Notes: generated by a model not told the origin, from the letters alone. DNA of 64,000 bases from an uncultured Porphyromonadaceae bacterium (GCA_947567425.1 CANOLV010000002.1:62001-126000), one strand, 5' to 3'. Positions 26,723-36,001 are shown, numbered from the stretch's first letter. Translations and numbers: made by a program.

Positions 26723-27274
26723 ATGAAAAAAGCATTGATGATAGTGGATCCCCAGCTGGATTTTATATCCGGCAGCATGCCTGTGTTCGGAGCACTTGAA
26801 GCGATGAAGGCGCTTGTCGAATATATAAGAAAAAGCTCTGGCATGTATGAGTGCAAGATAGTATCTGTGGTTTCGCACCCTTCAGAACATTGTACATTTA
26901 CTGTCAACGGAGGTGAATGGCCTGTGCATTGCGTCAAGGGTGAACCTGGAGCTGACATCTATCCACCGTTGCATGACGAACTGTTGATAAGTAAGGGAAA
27001 ATTGTTCATATTGCCCAAAGGCGACAGTTTTGAACGCGAGGAATATTCAGTGTTCAAAAATAAGTATTCAACAGAAGTCATTGATAAGATCATAAAGGAA
27101 TATGGCATAGAACAGATAGATCTGTGCGGTATAGCAGGCGATCTGTGTGTATGCGACACTCTTATCGATGGAGTGAAACTCTATGGAAAGGATATGTTCA
27201 ATGTGCTCGTGCCTTATACACCGTCGTTTGATGGTGGTAAGCTTCTGCGCGACACTATATGCCGTTACTTATGA
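26723..27274 (+). CDS. Isochorismatase-fold cysteine hydrolase, nicotinamidase-like (PncA)
   Basis: 183 residues. The catalytic triad of nicotinamidases can be seen: Asp9 in IVDPQLDF, a Lys (LPKGDS, about 98), and the Cys of GIAGDLCV (Cys142). SHPSEHCTF and GGEWPVHCVKG match the metal-binding stretch that in PncA has D-x-H-x-x-H, though here altered. PncA turns nicotinamide into nicotinate in NAD salvage. The changed metal motif leaves room for another amide substrate. The stop codon overlaps the next ATG (ATGA at 27271-27274). Confidence 0.82.
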   Translation: MKKALMIVDPQLDFISGSMPVFGALEAMKALVEYIRKSSGMYECKIVSVVSHPSEHCTFTVNGGEWPVHCVKGEPGADIYPPLHDELLISKGKLFILPKGDSFEREEYSVFKNKYSTEVIDKIIKEYGIEQIDLCGIAGDLCVCDTLIDGVKLYGKDMFNVLVPYTPSFDGGKLLRDTICRYL

Positions 27275-27567
27275 ACAGCAATATCAACCGACCCCCTTGG
27301 TGGTTCACCATCATATTGATGGTGATGGCAGTGCCGCTGTTTTTATGGCCTGTGATCATGCATAACGGTCTGACCGACGTTGGAGCTTCGCTTGGTACCG
27401 ATGAATCTTTTTTGGTCAACAGACAGTTCTTTTCCATAGGATTTCCTATATTTGCAGTATTGGCACTTTATTTTTCATATATTACCTATACCCGTAGACG
27501 CGATGTCAGTATTATATTGCTCGTCATATTGGCGTTGAGTTATGCGGCCATACCGTGGATATTATAA
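27271..27567 (+). CDS. Small three-helix membrane protein
   Basis: 98 residues from the ATG that overlaps the previous stop (ATGA). Three hydrophobic segments are clear (about 10-30, 49-66, 77-95) with an Arg-rich turn (TRRRD) before the last. The helices and loops resemble small DUF-type inner-membrane proteins, but I cannot name the family. Overlap with the hydrolase gene implies coupled translation. A longer start at 27259 is possible but would overlap more. The next gene begins 16 bases after the stop. Confidence 0.75.
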   Translation: MNSNINRPPWWFTIILMVMAVPLFLWPVIMHNGLTDVGASLGTDESFLVNRQFFSIGFPIFAVLALYFSYITYTRRRDVSIILLVILALSYAAIPWIL

Positions 27568-27583
27568 ATATAAACTTATTGAT

Positions 27584-28072
27584 ATGAACAGAATTAAACC
27601 TTATGTACGATATATTGCTGGCATGCTTGCGGGCGTGTGTGTAATGTTGTCGTCATGTTCGTCTGAATCTAATCACAATGATAACCTCGACAATGCCCAG
27701 GTGTCGATCGACAATAACGATTACCGGACTGCTCGAAGTATATGCGACGACGTTCTGGATAAAGAGTCTAAGAACGATCCTGCCGATGCAGAGATAATGG
27801 CACGCTTGTCAGTGCTCTATATGAAGCTTGCCGACCATAACGACATGTCGGATAAAGAGGATAATCTTGATTATGCCTACGAATGTTATGAACGTGCTTT
27901 CGACATAGATTCGGTTAAAGCTCGGCATTATTATCTTTCGCTCAGTATGGAGGATATGCCTCAGGTGGCACTTCTTGAATCTATAGTAAAGAATTCGAAG
28001 ATTCATCCCGACAGTCTGGGTGTCGACTTTACTGAAGGTCAGGAATTGAATGAATTTAATTCTATTGACTGA
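27584..28072 (+). CDS. Tetratricopeptide-like lipoprotein
   Basis: 162 residues from the ATG at 27584. The signal peptide ends in a lipobox (MLSSC, Cys at about residue 24). After a polar spacer two or three helical pairs follow, one reading AQVSIDNNDYRTARSICDDVLD and another ARLSVLYMKLADHND... YAYECYERAFDID, the spacing of TPR repeats. It should sit on the periplasmic side of a membrane and hold a partner protein. The partner is unknown. It belongs to the run of close genes from 25703 on. A frame extension upstream to 27542 lacks a signal-peptide start and is rejected. Confidence 0.8.
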   Translation: MNRIKPYVRYIAGMLAGVCVMLSSCSSESNHNDNLDNAQVSIDNNDYRTARSICDDVLDKESKNDPADAEIMARLSVLYMKLADHNDMSDKEDNLDYAYECYERAFDIDSVKARHYYLSLSMEDMPQVALLESIVKNSKIHPDSLGVDFTEGQELNEFNSID

Positions 28073-28098
28073 TGGTTTTATAAAAAACAATTGACATT

Positions 28099-28464
28099 AT
28101 GGGACGTAGTACATCTTTTGACCTCCAGTCGGCCATGGAGTCTTTAAAGTCCGTCAATCCTGAATTGGCGGCTCCTGAATGTGACGACTCCGTATCCGAC
28201 GAATCCGTATTAAATGACGATAGGAAGACCTGCGGACGTCTGGACATAATATTTGAGAAGAAAGGCCGTGCAGGCAAGCAGGCCACTATCGTGGCAGGAT
28301 TCTGCGGAAACGACGAAGAACTCCAGAGTGTAGCGTCAGAGTTGAAACGCAGACTCGGTGCCGGTGGTTCCGCCCGCGGAGGTGAAATATTGATTCAGGG
28401 CGACAGAAGAAAAGACGTGTTGAAGCTTCTTACCGAAATGGGCTATAAGGCGAGAGTGATATAA
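28099..28464 (+). CDS. SUI1/eIF1-like translation factor (YciH family)
   Basis: 121 residues. The first about 50 are variable. The SUI1 domain runs from about 58 to the end (KKGRAGKQATIVAGFCG, then GAGGSARGGEILIQGDRRKDVLKLLTEMGYKARVI), with the Lys/Arg-rich start and GG-x-GEI turn of the family. YciH is thought to take part in start-codon choice and stress control on the 30S subunit; its role in Bacteroidales is not settled. The stop TAA shares its last base with the ATG of the helicase gene (TAATG). Confidence 0.9.
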   Translation: MGRSTSFDLQSAMESLKSVNPELAAPECDDSVSDESVLNDDRKTCGRLDIIFEKKGRAGKQATIVAGFCGNDEELQSVASELKRRLGAGGSARGGEILIQGDRRKDVLKLLTEMGYKARVI

Positions 28465-31400
28465 TGCTGACTATACATAAGGCTTCGGCCGGATCAGGAA
28501 AAACTTATACGCTGACCTACAGCTATATAAAACTTCTCTTAGGTGAGAAGAAAAATGACGTGTACCGCTTGTCGGGTGAACCTAACAGGCACCGATCGAT
28601 CTTGGCCATCACGTTTACTAACAAGGCAACGGAGGAAATGAAGCACCGTATAGTGAGCCAGCTTGCGAAATTGGCCACCGGTGAACCGTGTGACTATCGA
28701 AGCCGTCTGTGTAAAGAACTTCATTGTTCTGAAGATAAACTGATGGAACATTCGGAGCGGGCCCTTATATCTTTGCTGTCGGACTTCGGAATGTTTAATG
28801 TCAGCACTATCGACGCATTTTTCCAGACTGTGCTCCGAACTTTTGCCCGCGAGGCTAATCTGGCAGGTAACTATGAGGTGGAGCTGGACGAAACCAATAA
28901 TATTATGGTTGGCATCAATGAGATGCTTTCGTCGATCAACAGAGTGTCGGGAACCGATGAAGCTCGATCGCCGCGTACACGTATGCTGATGGTGTGGCTC
29001 GAACAGTACATCCGCTATCAGGCCGAACAGGGAAAATCCTACAATATATTCGTTCGTAAGTCGCATTTTTCAAACGAACTGGTCAAGTTCATCAAAAACT
29101 CGCTTAACGAGACATATAAGCTCAATTCAGAAGTAATCGATGAATATCTGTCGGACACATCGCGGCTGCAACGGTTTACTCAGTCGCTTGCCGAAGCTTC
29201 TAAATCGGTAAAGAATTACATTATCGACGAAGCGTCGCGGCTGATGGCCGACATGACGGCGTCTGGAACTTGGGACCGGCTCAACCGTAATGTGAGACTT
29301 GCGGCGGAAGGATGGGCGTCGGGCAGTGTCAAGTTGCCCGGAAAGTCGGTGATTGACGGAGCGGTCGATTCTGCAAAAAGATATTTGGCCAAGTTCCGTG
29401 ACAATTATGATCCGGACTTTGATTCAAGGCTTAGGGCATTGCTGGAGTATGCAGTCGGCAATATACGGCGTGCTATATTCTATGATTACCTGCTTCGTTA
29501 TATATATAATCTCGGTATAATAGGCGAGGCTGAATTTTTTGCCACTGAGGTGCAGAAGGAGAATAATGCCATATTGCTTAACAATACCGGCACGATTCTT
29601 CACAAAATAATCAACGAAGAGGAGGCTCCTTTCATTTACGAGAGGATGGGAGTCAGGATAAAACACTTTCTTATAGATGAATTTCAGGACACATCCCGTC
29701 TGCAGTGGATCAATCTCAGTGCACTTGTAAGGGAAAGCCTTTCCAACGGCAACGACAATCTTATAATCGGCGACGAGAAGCAGGCTATATATAGGTTCAG
29801 AAATTCCGATCCTAAGCTTCTTATACATGATGTGCCGGATGAATTTGCCGACAGAAGCGTCATCAAAGGCCGTGACTTGACGGAAAACACCAACTGGCGC
29901 AGTGCGTCGGATATAGTAAGGTTCAACAACACCCTTTTCACATCGATGGCGTCATCGCTTGGAGTAGGGGACATATATTCAAATGTGGTGCAGAGAGTGC
30001 ATCATAAAGATAAGCAGGGCTACGTGTCGTTTGCTCCTTACACGGAGCCGGACGATGCGCTCCGGCGCATGACCGATAATATAGTACGTGAGCTTAAATC
30101 AGGCTTCCGCCAGCGCGATATAGCCATTATTACCCGCTACGGCAGAGAGGGAGCCATGGCTGTCGAGTATCTGCTTAACGCCAAGTCGGACATACCCGAA
30201 CTCAGCGATCTGAAGATAGTCACCGACGAAGCCCTCATCATCGGGAACGCCCCTTCTGTAAAATTGATAGTCAGTGTGCTCCGTTTTATTGATGCTCACC
30301 TGGGTGTAAAGCATGATAGCAATCCTAAAGAGAATCTTGCCGCCATTATCAATAGATTCCAGTATTTCCTCTCGAAAGGCATTGACAATTCGGATGCTGT
30401 CAAGATGGCTTTCAACGGCGACAACGACGAGCCTGACCGCCTGGCCGTTGAAGCTTCGGAGATGATGTGCATGAATATACCTTCGATGGTGGAAAGAATC
30501 ATCAACCGTCATATTTCCGATAGTGTGCGCGAGGATCAGAATGTCTATATTTCGGCATTTATGGATCTCGTCATCGATTTCAATACCAGATCGGATTCCG
30601 ACCTTCATTCGTTTATCAAATGGTGGGATGAGACAGGATGTTCGATAAGTCTGTCAGTACCGGATGATCTGGACGCAGTGCGGGTAATGACGATACATAA
30701 GTCCAAAGGTCTGGAGTTTCCTTGCGTCCATGTGCCGTTTGCCGACTGGAAGATGCAGAAGGTATCAGACAATTTTTGGTTTGACATGCGTAAGCCGGAT
30801 AGCAAAGAGTTTATCGATGAGTTTGATGATGTTCATTTCCAGACCTCGGACATACCACCATTCATTCCTTTAAAAGTAAGTAAGGATATAATGGTGGGTA
30901 GTTCTCTTGAGCCTCAGTACGACCAGATTCTTGCCGATGAGGGAATCGACAGTCTGAATGTGACATACGTGGCGTTTACAAGGGCTGGTACGGAGCTTAT
31001 ATGCAGTTATAAGGTAGGTGATGTCGAATGTCCTGAGGCTTCGATGAAGGGTGAGCTGACTGTATCGAAGATGTTGCTTGAGGCATTTTCCACCGCTGGA
31101 GAGACTTTCTGCGCGACACTTACTGCCGAACGGCAGTATGAACCGGACATGCTCGTGGCATTGACCCCGAATGTAGAAAAGGGTGTGTTGGAGCTTGGGC
31201 ATCCCGCTTTCTGCCAGGCGAAGGAGTCGGCAGGCGAATCCATGGAGAAAATGCCTGCATATTACAGTTATGACAACGACAGTATATGGGAGATGAGCAA
31301 GATCGAGGACCTGACCGACATGGAGCGTCCACGTCAGCGGGGTATAGTGCTCCATTCCATAATGAGCGATATACGCGCCATCGACGATGTTGAGCGTGCC

Positions 31401-31781
31401 GTCAGACGCAGGGCGGCAAAAGGATATGTAGACTATTGCGAGATTGATGACTTCACGGATATTCTTGAAGATGCGCTGTCGGACAAACGCGCCCATATAT
31501 GGTTCGTGGACTGCAAGCGCATACTTCGTGAGCGTCCGGTGGTGGCAGTGAGCCATGGCGACGGCGAGGTTCGACGATCCAACTATCGTCCTGACCGTGT
31601 CGTATGGACTTCAGAAGGCACTATCGACGTAGTTGACTACAAGTTTGGCGAGGAGGAGCCTCGCAAGTATATCAGCCAGGTGAGAGGCTATATGGCGTTG
31701 CTTAAAAGGGGATTTCCCGGAAGCCGTGTCAGAGGATTTATCTGGTATCCGCTGAAGAGGGTCATACATGAGATTAAATGA
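28464..31781 (+). CDS. UvrD-family helicase-nuclease, AddA/RecB-like
   Basis: 1105 residues. It is a superfamily 1A helicase joined to a PD-(D/E)XK nuclease, as in AddA and RecB, which process DNA ends for recombination. Motifs in order: Walker A AGSGKT (9-14), motif Ia TFTNKATEEM (about 50), Walker B DEFQDTS (405-411), GDEKQAIYRFR (about 437), VMTIHKSKGLEFP (motif V, about 745) and YVAFTRAG (motif VI). The nuclease end has GIVLHSIMSDI and DVVDYKFGEEEP with the Asp and Lys of the catalytic core. No AddB-type partner gene is adjacent; the flanking genes are SUI1 and a radical SAM gene. Confidence 0.92.
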   Translation: MLTIHKASAGSGKTYTLTYSYIKLLLGEKKNDVYRLSGEPNRHRSILAITFTNKATEEMKHRIVSQLAKLATGEPCDYRSRLCKELHCSEDKLMEHSERALISLLSDFGMFNVSTIDAFFQTVLRTFAREANLAGNYEVELDETNNIMVGINEMLSSINRVSGTDEARSPRTRMLMVWLEQYIRYQAEQGKSYNIFVRKSHFSNELVKFIKNSLNETYKLNSEVIDEYLSDTSRLQRFTQSLAEASKSVKNYIIDEASRLMADMTASGTWDRLNRNVRLAAEGWASGSVKLPGKSVIDGAVDSAKRYLAKFRDNYDPDFDSRLRALLEYAVGNIRRAIFYDYLLRYIYNLGIIGEAEFFATEVQKENNAILLNNTGTILHKIINEEEAPFIYERMGVRIKHFLIDEFQDTSRLQWINLSALVRESLSNGNDNLIIGDEKQAIYRFRNSDPKLLIHDVPDEFADRSVIKGRDLTENTNWRSASDIVRFNNTLFTSMASSLGVGDIYSNVVQRVHHKDKQGYVSFAPYTEPDDALRRMTDNIVRELKSGFRQRDIAIITRYGREGAMAVEYLLNAKSDIPELSDLKIVTDEALIIGNAPSVKLIVSVLRFIDAHLGVKHDSNPKENLAAIINRFQYFLSKGIDNSDAVKMAFNGDNDEPDRLAVEASEMMCMNIPSMVERIINRHISDSVREDQNVYISAFMDLVIDFNTRSDSDLHSFIKWWDETGCSISLSVPDDLDAVRVMTIHKSKGLEFPCVHVPFADWKMQKVSDNFWFDMRKPDSKEFIDEFDDVHFQTSDIPPFIPLKVSKDIMVGSSLEPQYDQILADEGIDSLNVTYVAFTRAGTELICSYKVGDVECPEASMKGELTVSKMLLEAFSTAGETFCATLTAERQYEPDMLVALTPNVEKGVLELGHPAFCQAKESAGESMEKMPAYYSYDNDSIWEMSKIEDLTDMERPRQRGIVLHSIMSDIRAIDDVERAVRRRAAKGYVDYCEIDDFTDILEDALSDKRAHIWFVDCKRILRERPVVAVSHGDGEVRRSNYRPDRVVWTSEGTIDVVDYKFGEEEPRKYISQVRGYMALLKRGFPGSRVRGFIWYPLKRVIHEIK

Positions 31782-31829
31782 TAGATCATCTGCAGTTAAG
31801 AATATAAATAAAGCCGAATATTAAAGAAT

Positions 31830-32606
31830 ATGGTTACTATACTGTTTCACAGCACTATTTTCGGGCCTATACACAGCAGAAGGCTCGGTTCGTCGTTAGG
31901 AATCAATCTGTCGCCGAACGACGGGAAGATATGTTCGTTTGACTGTGTCTATTGCGAGGCCGGATTCAATTCGCAGGGGGTAGGTACCACAGGTTTTCCC
32001 AGACGTGAGGATGTGCGCATGCAGCTTGAGAAGAAACTTGCCGATATGAAGGAAGCCGGTACGCCGCTTGATGTGATTACTTTTTCAGGCAACGGTGAGC
32101 CTACGCTTCATCCTGAATTTGCAGGAGTTATAGCCGACACTATGGCCGTGCGCGATGCCTATTACCCAGAGGCAAAGGTCAGCGTATTGTGCAATTCTAC
32201 CCGTCTTGACCGTCCTGAGGTCTGCGAGGCTCTTAAGAGAGTTGACAATTGCATACTTAAACTCGATTCAGCCCTTACGCCGACTATGAGAGTCATTGAT
32301 CAACCCGGATCTCCTGAGTTTACATGCGAGAGGCTTATACCGCGTCTGGCCGATTTCGGCGAAAAGTGTATAATACAGACAATGATGCTCCGAGGCGAAC
32401 ATAAGGGCCATAAGATCGACAATACCACAGCCGAGGAGGTGGATGCCCTTATAGAGGCATATAAGAGGATAGGCCCGAGGGAAGTGATGCTTTACTCGAT
32501 AGACCGTCCGACACCCGAGGCCAATCTGAAAAAAGTCGGGAAAGACGAGCTTGAGCGTATAGCCAACCGTATGCGTGAGCATGGTATAACAGTACAAGTA
32601 AGCTGA
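31830..32606 (+). CDS. Radical SAM protein
   Basis: 258 residues. The 4Fe-4S cluster cysteines follow CxxxCxxC (Cys35, Cys39, Cys42 in CSFDCVYCEAG). A SAM-binding GNGEPTLHPE block (about 88-97) and the partial TIM-barrel strands follow. The start FHSTIFGPIHSRRLGSSLGINL is characteristic of a subfamily widespread in anaerobes whose substrate I cannot name. Catalysis would begin with reductive cleavage of SAM. The ATG at 31830 is 49 bases after the helicase gene, and the stop is 8 bases before the carboxypeptidase start. Confidence 0.9.
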   Translation: MVTILFHSTIFGPIHSRRLGSSLGINLSPNDGKICSFDCVYCEAGFNSQGVGTTGFPRREDVRMQLEKKLADMKEAGTPLDVITFSGNGEPTLHPEFAGVIADTMAVRDAYYPEAKVSVLCNSTRLDRPEVCEALKRVDNCILKLDSALTPTMRVIDQPGSPEFTCERLIPRLADFGEKCIIQTMMLRGEHKGHKIDNTTAEEVDALIEAYKRIGPREVMLYSIDRPTPEANLKKVGKDELERIANRMREHGITVQVS

Positions 32607-32613
32607 TGGAGCT

Positions 32614-33528
32614 ATGTCTGTGATATTTCCAAAGCCCTTGCTCCATGGCGACCGCATAGCCATAGTATCTCCTGCAAGCAAGATAGATGCCGGCGTGGTG
32701 GAAAGTTCCATACCTGTTCTTGAGTCTCAGGGATGGCAAGTGGAAGTATTCCCTCATGCGTTGGGCAAGTCGGGAAGCTATAGCGGCAATGTCGGAGAAA
32801 GGTTGTCGGACCTTGCGGGGGCATTGTCGGATCCGGGCATACGTGCCATACTTTGCGGGCGTGGCGGGTATGGTGCCGTACAGTTGCTCGATAGAATTTC
32901 TCCGTCATTGCTTATGAAAGATCCAAAATGGATCATAGGATTCAGTGACATATCGGCCCTGCATGCGCTGATGTCTGTCAACGGCATAGCGAGCGTGCAT
33001 TCGCCGATGTGCCGTCATTTAGGTGAATATTCTGGTAACGATGAGTGCTCACAGTCGCTGTTCTCCATCTTAAGGGGCGAAATGCCGTCGTATTGCGTCG
33101 ATCCGCATCCCTGGAATAAGGAAGGATCGGCCACGGGTCCGGTGGTAGGAGGAAATCTGGCCGTGCTGAGCGCTTTGATAGGCACTCCATACGACATAAT
33201 CGGACGCCGAGGCTCAATACTCTTTATAGAGGACATAGCAGAACCCATCTACAAGGTAGAGCGCATACTTTACCAGATGAGGCTCGCCGGAGTGTTTGAC
33301 AGAATAAGCGGACTTATAGTAGGGCAGTTCACTGAATATCGACCTGACGCTAATTACACCGATATGACCTCGATGATACGCGACATGACCTCGGATCTGA
33401 AAATTCCCGTGGCCTACGACTTTCCTGTAGGCCACGTCAGCCACAATCTGCCCATCATAGAATCAGCCATCGCCACCCTCGACATCACACCGGCCGCCAC
33501 CTGTCTGCGCTATCTGCCACAGCAGTAA
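32614..33528 (+). CDS. LD-carboxypeptidase (S66 family, LdcA/MccF-like)
   Basis: 304 residues. These serine peptidases cut the bond before the terminal D-amino acid of cytoplasmic murein tetrapeptides during wall recycling; related MccF proteins give resistance to microcin C. The triad is visible: Ser111 in GFSDISALHALM, Glu206 in LFIEDIAEP and His274 in FPVGHVSHN. The fold's GRGGYGAVQLLD segment precedes the Ser. The wall-related genes of the window are 12 kb away, so function rests on the family alone. It is the last gene before the decayed accessory spot. Confidence 0.92.
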   Translation: MSVIFPKPLLHGDRIAIVSPASKIDAGVVESSIPVLESQGWQVEVFPHALGKSGSYSGNVGERLSDLAGALSDPGIRAILCGRGGYGAVQLLDRISPSLLMKDPKWIIGFSDISALHALMSVNGIASVHSPMCRHLGEYSGNDECSQSLFSILRGEMPSYCVDPHPWNKEGSATGPVVGGNLAVLSALIGTPYDIIGRRGSILFIEDIAEPIYKVERILYQMRLAGVFDRISGLIVGQFTEYRPDANYTDMTSMIRDMTSDLKIPVAYDFPVGHVSHNLPIIESAIATLDITPAATCLRYLPQQ

Positions 33529-33591
33529 ATGTATGTATTATTAAACCATACGATTGGTTTTCATTATTATAATATTTTCATTATATTTGTA

Positions 33592-33599
33592 TTATCTAT
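33592..33599 (+). promoter_or_regulatory. -7 box left of the insertion element
   Basis: TATATTTG, an exact match, in a very AT-rich gap. It points into the insertion element, whose genes run the other way, so it has no present target. Confidence 0.35.
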
Positions 33600-33675
33600 C
33601 AATATATAATTAACTTAATCTGTTAAATACCATAATGCTAAGTACCGTAGCGCATATAGCAGATAATACGTATTA

Positions 33676-34787
33676 AGTAAGTCGTAAAAATTAATTTATA
33701 CTAAGCCGCATGGGCAAAATTGATATAGAGTTCAGATCCGATTCCTGCCAACGCTCTGTTGGTAGCGTAAAGCAGGGCTTCTGTGGATACATAGTCCGCA
33801 GGTCTGAGCCATTTGCCTTTAAGTATTCGCCACAAGGTTTCGGCTATATTCAGATGCAGACTGTATGGAGGCAGGAAAAAGAGAAAAAGCCTCGTTTTTC
33901 CCATATGGGTCTGAGTTCGGATATGAGTCTTCCGCAATGGATACTTGCATTGTCCAAAACAACAAATGTGTTTTTCTCGATTCGGAGAGAAAAACGGTCA
34001 AGGAAATCAGCAACCTTATCTACTGTTATGCTTTCGGAAGTGCTGAAGCCCTCATAGCGGTTGTTGCGGCCAATCATACCGAAAATGTTGAGTCGGTATC
34101 CACGTTGGGAGGGTATGTAGACATTCTCATCAGGGAACTGCCAGCCGTAAGGCACATATCCCTCAGTGCATATATGGCTCTCATCGCCATAGTAAAGGTC
34201 TATGAGTCCGCCATTTGCCTGTCTTTCGAGTTCTTGCTGCTTCTCGGTCTTATACGCGTAGAGCTGTGGCGAGGGTTGCCCCTTGGGGCGTTTTCTTATA
34301 CGTCTATATCTCGCACCAATGCGGATAAAAAAGCCCTGAAGGTGCTCTCGCTCGCCTCCTTGCCGGATGCTTTCTGCCAAGCCTCCTTGGCTTTCATAAC
34401 CCTCTGCCTGTCTTGTTCTATGGCTTTGCGTACAGTCTCCTCGTCCTAGCAATCCATTATAGGCTTGCGACCACGTCCAGGACGTGTCTCCAAACCGGAG
34501 ATGCCTTCGGTCTCGAAGCGTTTCACCCATGAGTTGACGGAAATATGGGTCATGTCCGTTTGTAACCCCACTTCTTTTGATGTCAGACCTTGCGATTTCA
34601 GAAGGATTGCACGGCAGCGCATACGGTATGCATGGCTCTTGCCTTTGCGAAAGCCCTCTTCCAATTGCAGACGTTGTTTTTCTGTCAGTTGTATAACTTT
34701 GATTTTTGCGATAGTCGTAAGTGTTTATGAATATAACGCACAAACCCACGCAAAAATTTTGATATAAACTAATTTTCAACATCTACT
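33676..34787 (-). mobile_element. Degenerate IS630-type insertion sequence
   Basis: About 1.1 kb with related ends: the left end from 33676 and the inverted right end from 34787 both begin AGTA and share an AAAATTA-n-TTTATA block (33687-33700 against 34776-34763). The dinucleotide TA flanks both sides (33674-33675 and 34788-34789), matching the TA target duplication of IS630/mariner elements. The single transposase on the minus strand is spread over several frames and has an internal stop. The exact ends are a reading by eye. Confidence 0.72.
33701..34713 (-). pseudogene. IS630 family transposase, broken (or frameshift-expressed)
   Basis: Three pieces in order on the minus strand. Piece one (from about 34713) is a helix-turn-helix with TEKQRLQLEEGF... 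MTHISVNSWVKRFETEG. It has no ATG (an ATC stands where a start is expected) and meets TAG at 34446-34448 after RKPIMDC, yet the frame continues sensibly beyond it. A -1 shift at TTTTTTA (34332-34326) then leads to IGARYRRIRKRPKG and the DDE domain: YYGDESHICTEGYVPYGW and VVLDNASIH. A second -1 shift near 33885 gives FLPPYSLHLNIAETLWRILKGKW, the last catalytic Glu, ending at 33701. With one nonsense codon and two shifts it is probably dead. Confidence 0.8.
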
Positions 34788-34825
34788 TATATGGATGTTG
34801 ATAACAGCCATTTGAATAAATTTTG

Positions 34826-34833
34826 TAAATTTG
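34826..34833 (+). promoter_or_regulatory. -7 box of the DUF1016 gene
   Basis: TAAATTTG matches TAnnTTTG but lies only 4 bases before the GTG at 34838, which would place the transcript start inside the coding frame. Either a later start is used or the real promoter was lost to the insertion. Confidence 0.35.
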
Positions 34834-34837
34834 CAAT

Positions 34838-35849
34838 GTGAAACCAGTTATAAATCTCTCTCAGGATAAGGATTATTGCAATTGGGTTAAGGAACTCAAG
34901 CAGCGATACCTTTCTGTCCGTTTGAAAGCCTCCGTAGATGCCAATCGCATATTGTTGGAATACTACTGGAGTTTGGGACGTGACATTGCAGATAAACAAT
35001 ATTCCAATACATACGGCTCCGCTTTCTATAAGACTTTGAGCCATGATTTAAGAATGGAAATGCCCGGAGAGCAAGGCTTCTCCGAGACCAACCTTCGGTA
35101 TATGTACCGATTTTATGAGCTTTATTTTCAAATGCTTGAAAATCTTCTACACCCCGTAGAAGAATCTTCAGAGGAGAATTACCAGCAAGTCGCTGACGAT
35201 TTGAATAAAGAGATATTCTCCATTCCATGGTTTCATCAACAGCGCATAATTGATAAGTGCAAAGGTGATGCTCAAAAAGCATTGTTCTTTGTCCGTAAGG
35301 TCATTCAGAACAGCTGGGGACGCGATGTGTTGCTGAACTTCGTATGTGTTCAACTTCTTCACAATGACAGAGGCATATAATGAGCGCGAGTTGGAAGATG
35401 CTCTTGTTGCTAACGTTACAAAATTCCTTGTAGAGTTGGGAACCGGCTTTGCTTTTATGGGAAGTCAATATCGTCTGCAAGTCGGAGAAAAGGAAATTTT
35501 CATAGATTTGCTCTTTTACAATACCCGGATACACGCCTATTGCTGTATCGAGTTGAAGACCGGTTCATTCAATGCCTCGCACCTCGGACAATTGGTACTG
35601 TATGTTACCGCAGTGAATCATCAGCTCAAAACAGAACAGGACAATCCGACTATTGGTTTGCTGATTTGCAAAGATAAGGATAATATTGAGGCCCAGTATT
35701 CTTTAGAGGCGTACAATCTGCCTCTTGGAATATCGCAATATGAACTTTCTAAGTTGATTCCTGCTGATATAAAGAGCGCTCTGCCATCTATCGAGGAGAT
35801 AGAATCATCTTTGGAGCAACTTTCGGAAAACGAAGATGAAATGAAATAA
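34838..35849 (+). pseudogene. DUF1016 (YhcG-type) PD-(D/E)XK nuclease, split by an internal deletion
   Basis: Two halves of one family. The first (34838-35380, 180 residues) is the N-terminal helical domain: WSLGRDIADKQ, LSHDLRMEMPGEQGFSETNLRYMYRFY, and SWGRDVLLNF at about 160. From there it runs out of frame to a stop. The second (35346-35849) opens FNFFTMTEAYNEREL and holds the nuclease core: FIDLLFYN and CIELKTG with the Asp and Glu-x-Lys residues. Intact relatives have about 40 more residues between these points, so a stretch of about 120 bases is missing at about 35335-35345 and the frame is broken. YhcG-type proteins are often linked to restriction or mobile loci. It stands 50 bases from the IS630 remnant. 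Confidence 0.8.
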
Positions 35850-35888
35850 TTTTAGGTTGTTGTGCCAATGGCGACACAATCATACTTT

Positions 35889-35928
35889 CCGGCTCATCAT
35901 GCTTAGTCATGACGAGTCGGGATTTTTT
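35889..35928 (+). terminator. Terminator after the DUF1016 remnant
   Basis: CCGGCTCATCATG (35889-35901) pairs with CATGACGAGTCGG (35908-35920), with one wobble and one mismatch and a 6-base loop, followed by GATTTTTTCG. Confidence 0.7.
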
Positions 35929-35993
35929 CGTTTAGTGGCTGTTTGTTTGATGCTGTTTTGGTCAGGTAGACATATTGAATGGACTTTTTTTGT

Positions 35994-36001
35994 TAACTTT
36001 G
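35994..36001 (+). promoter_or_regulatory. -7 box of the riboflavin synthase gene
   Basis: TAACTTTG is an exact match, 51 bases before the ATG at 36053. No TTTG at the usual spacing; an ATTG lies 16 bases upstream. I see no FMN riboswitch in the leader, which is too short for one. Confidence 0.5.

Noticed and set aside
30870..31556. 228-codon minus-strand frame inside the helicase gene
   Set aside because: It covers the conserved motif VI and nuclease region of the helicase on the other strand and shows no protein-like pattern.
33865..34449. 194-codon plus-strand frame inside the IS element
   Set aside because: The DDE transposase motifs lie on the minus strand here; this frame is antisense to them.
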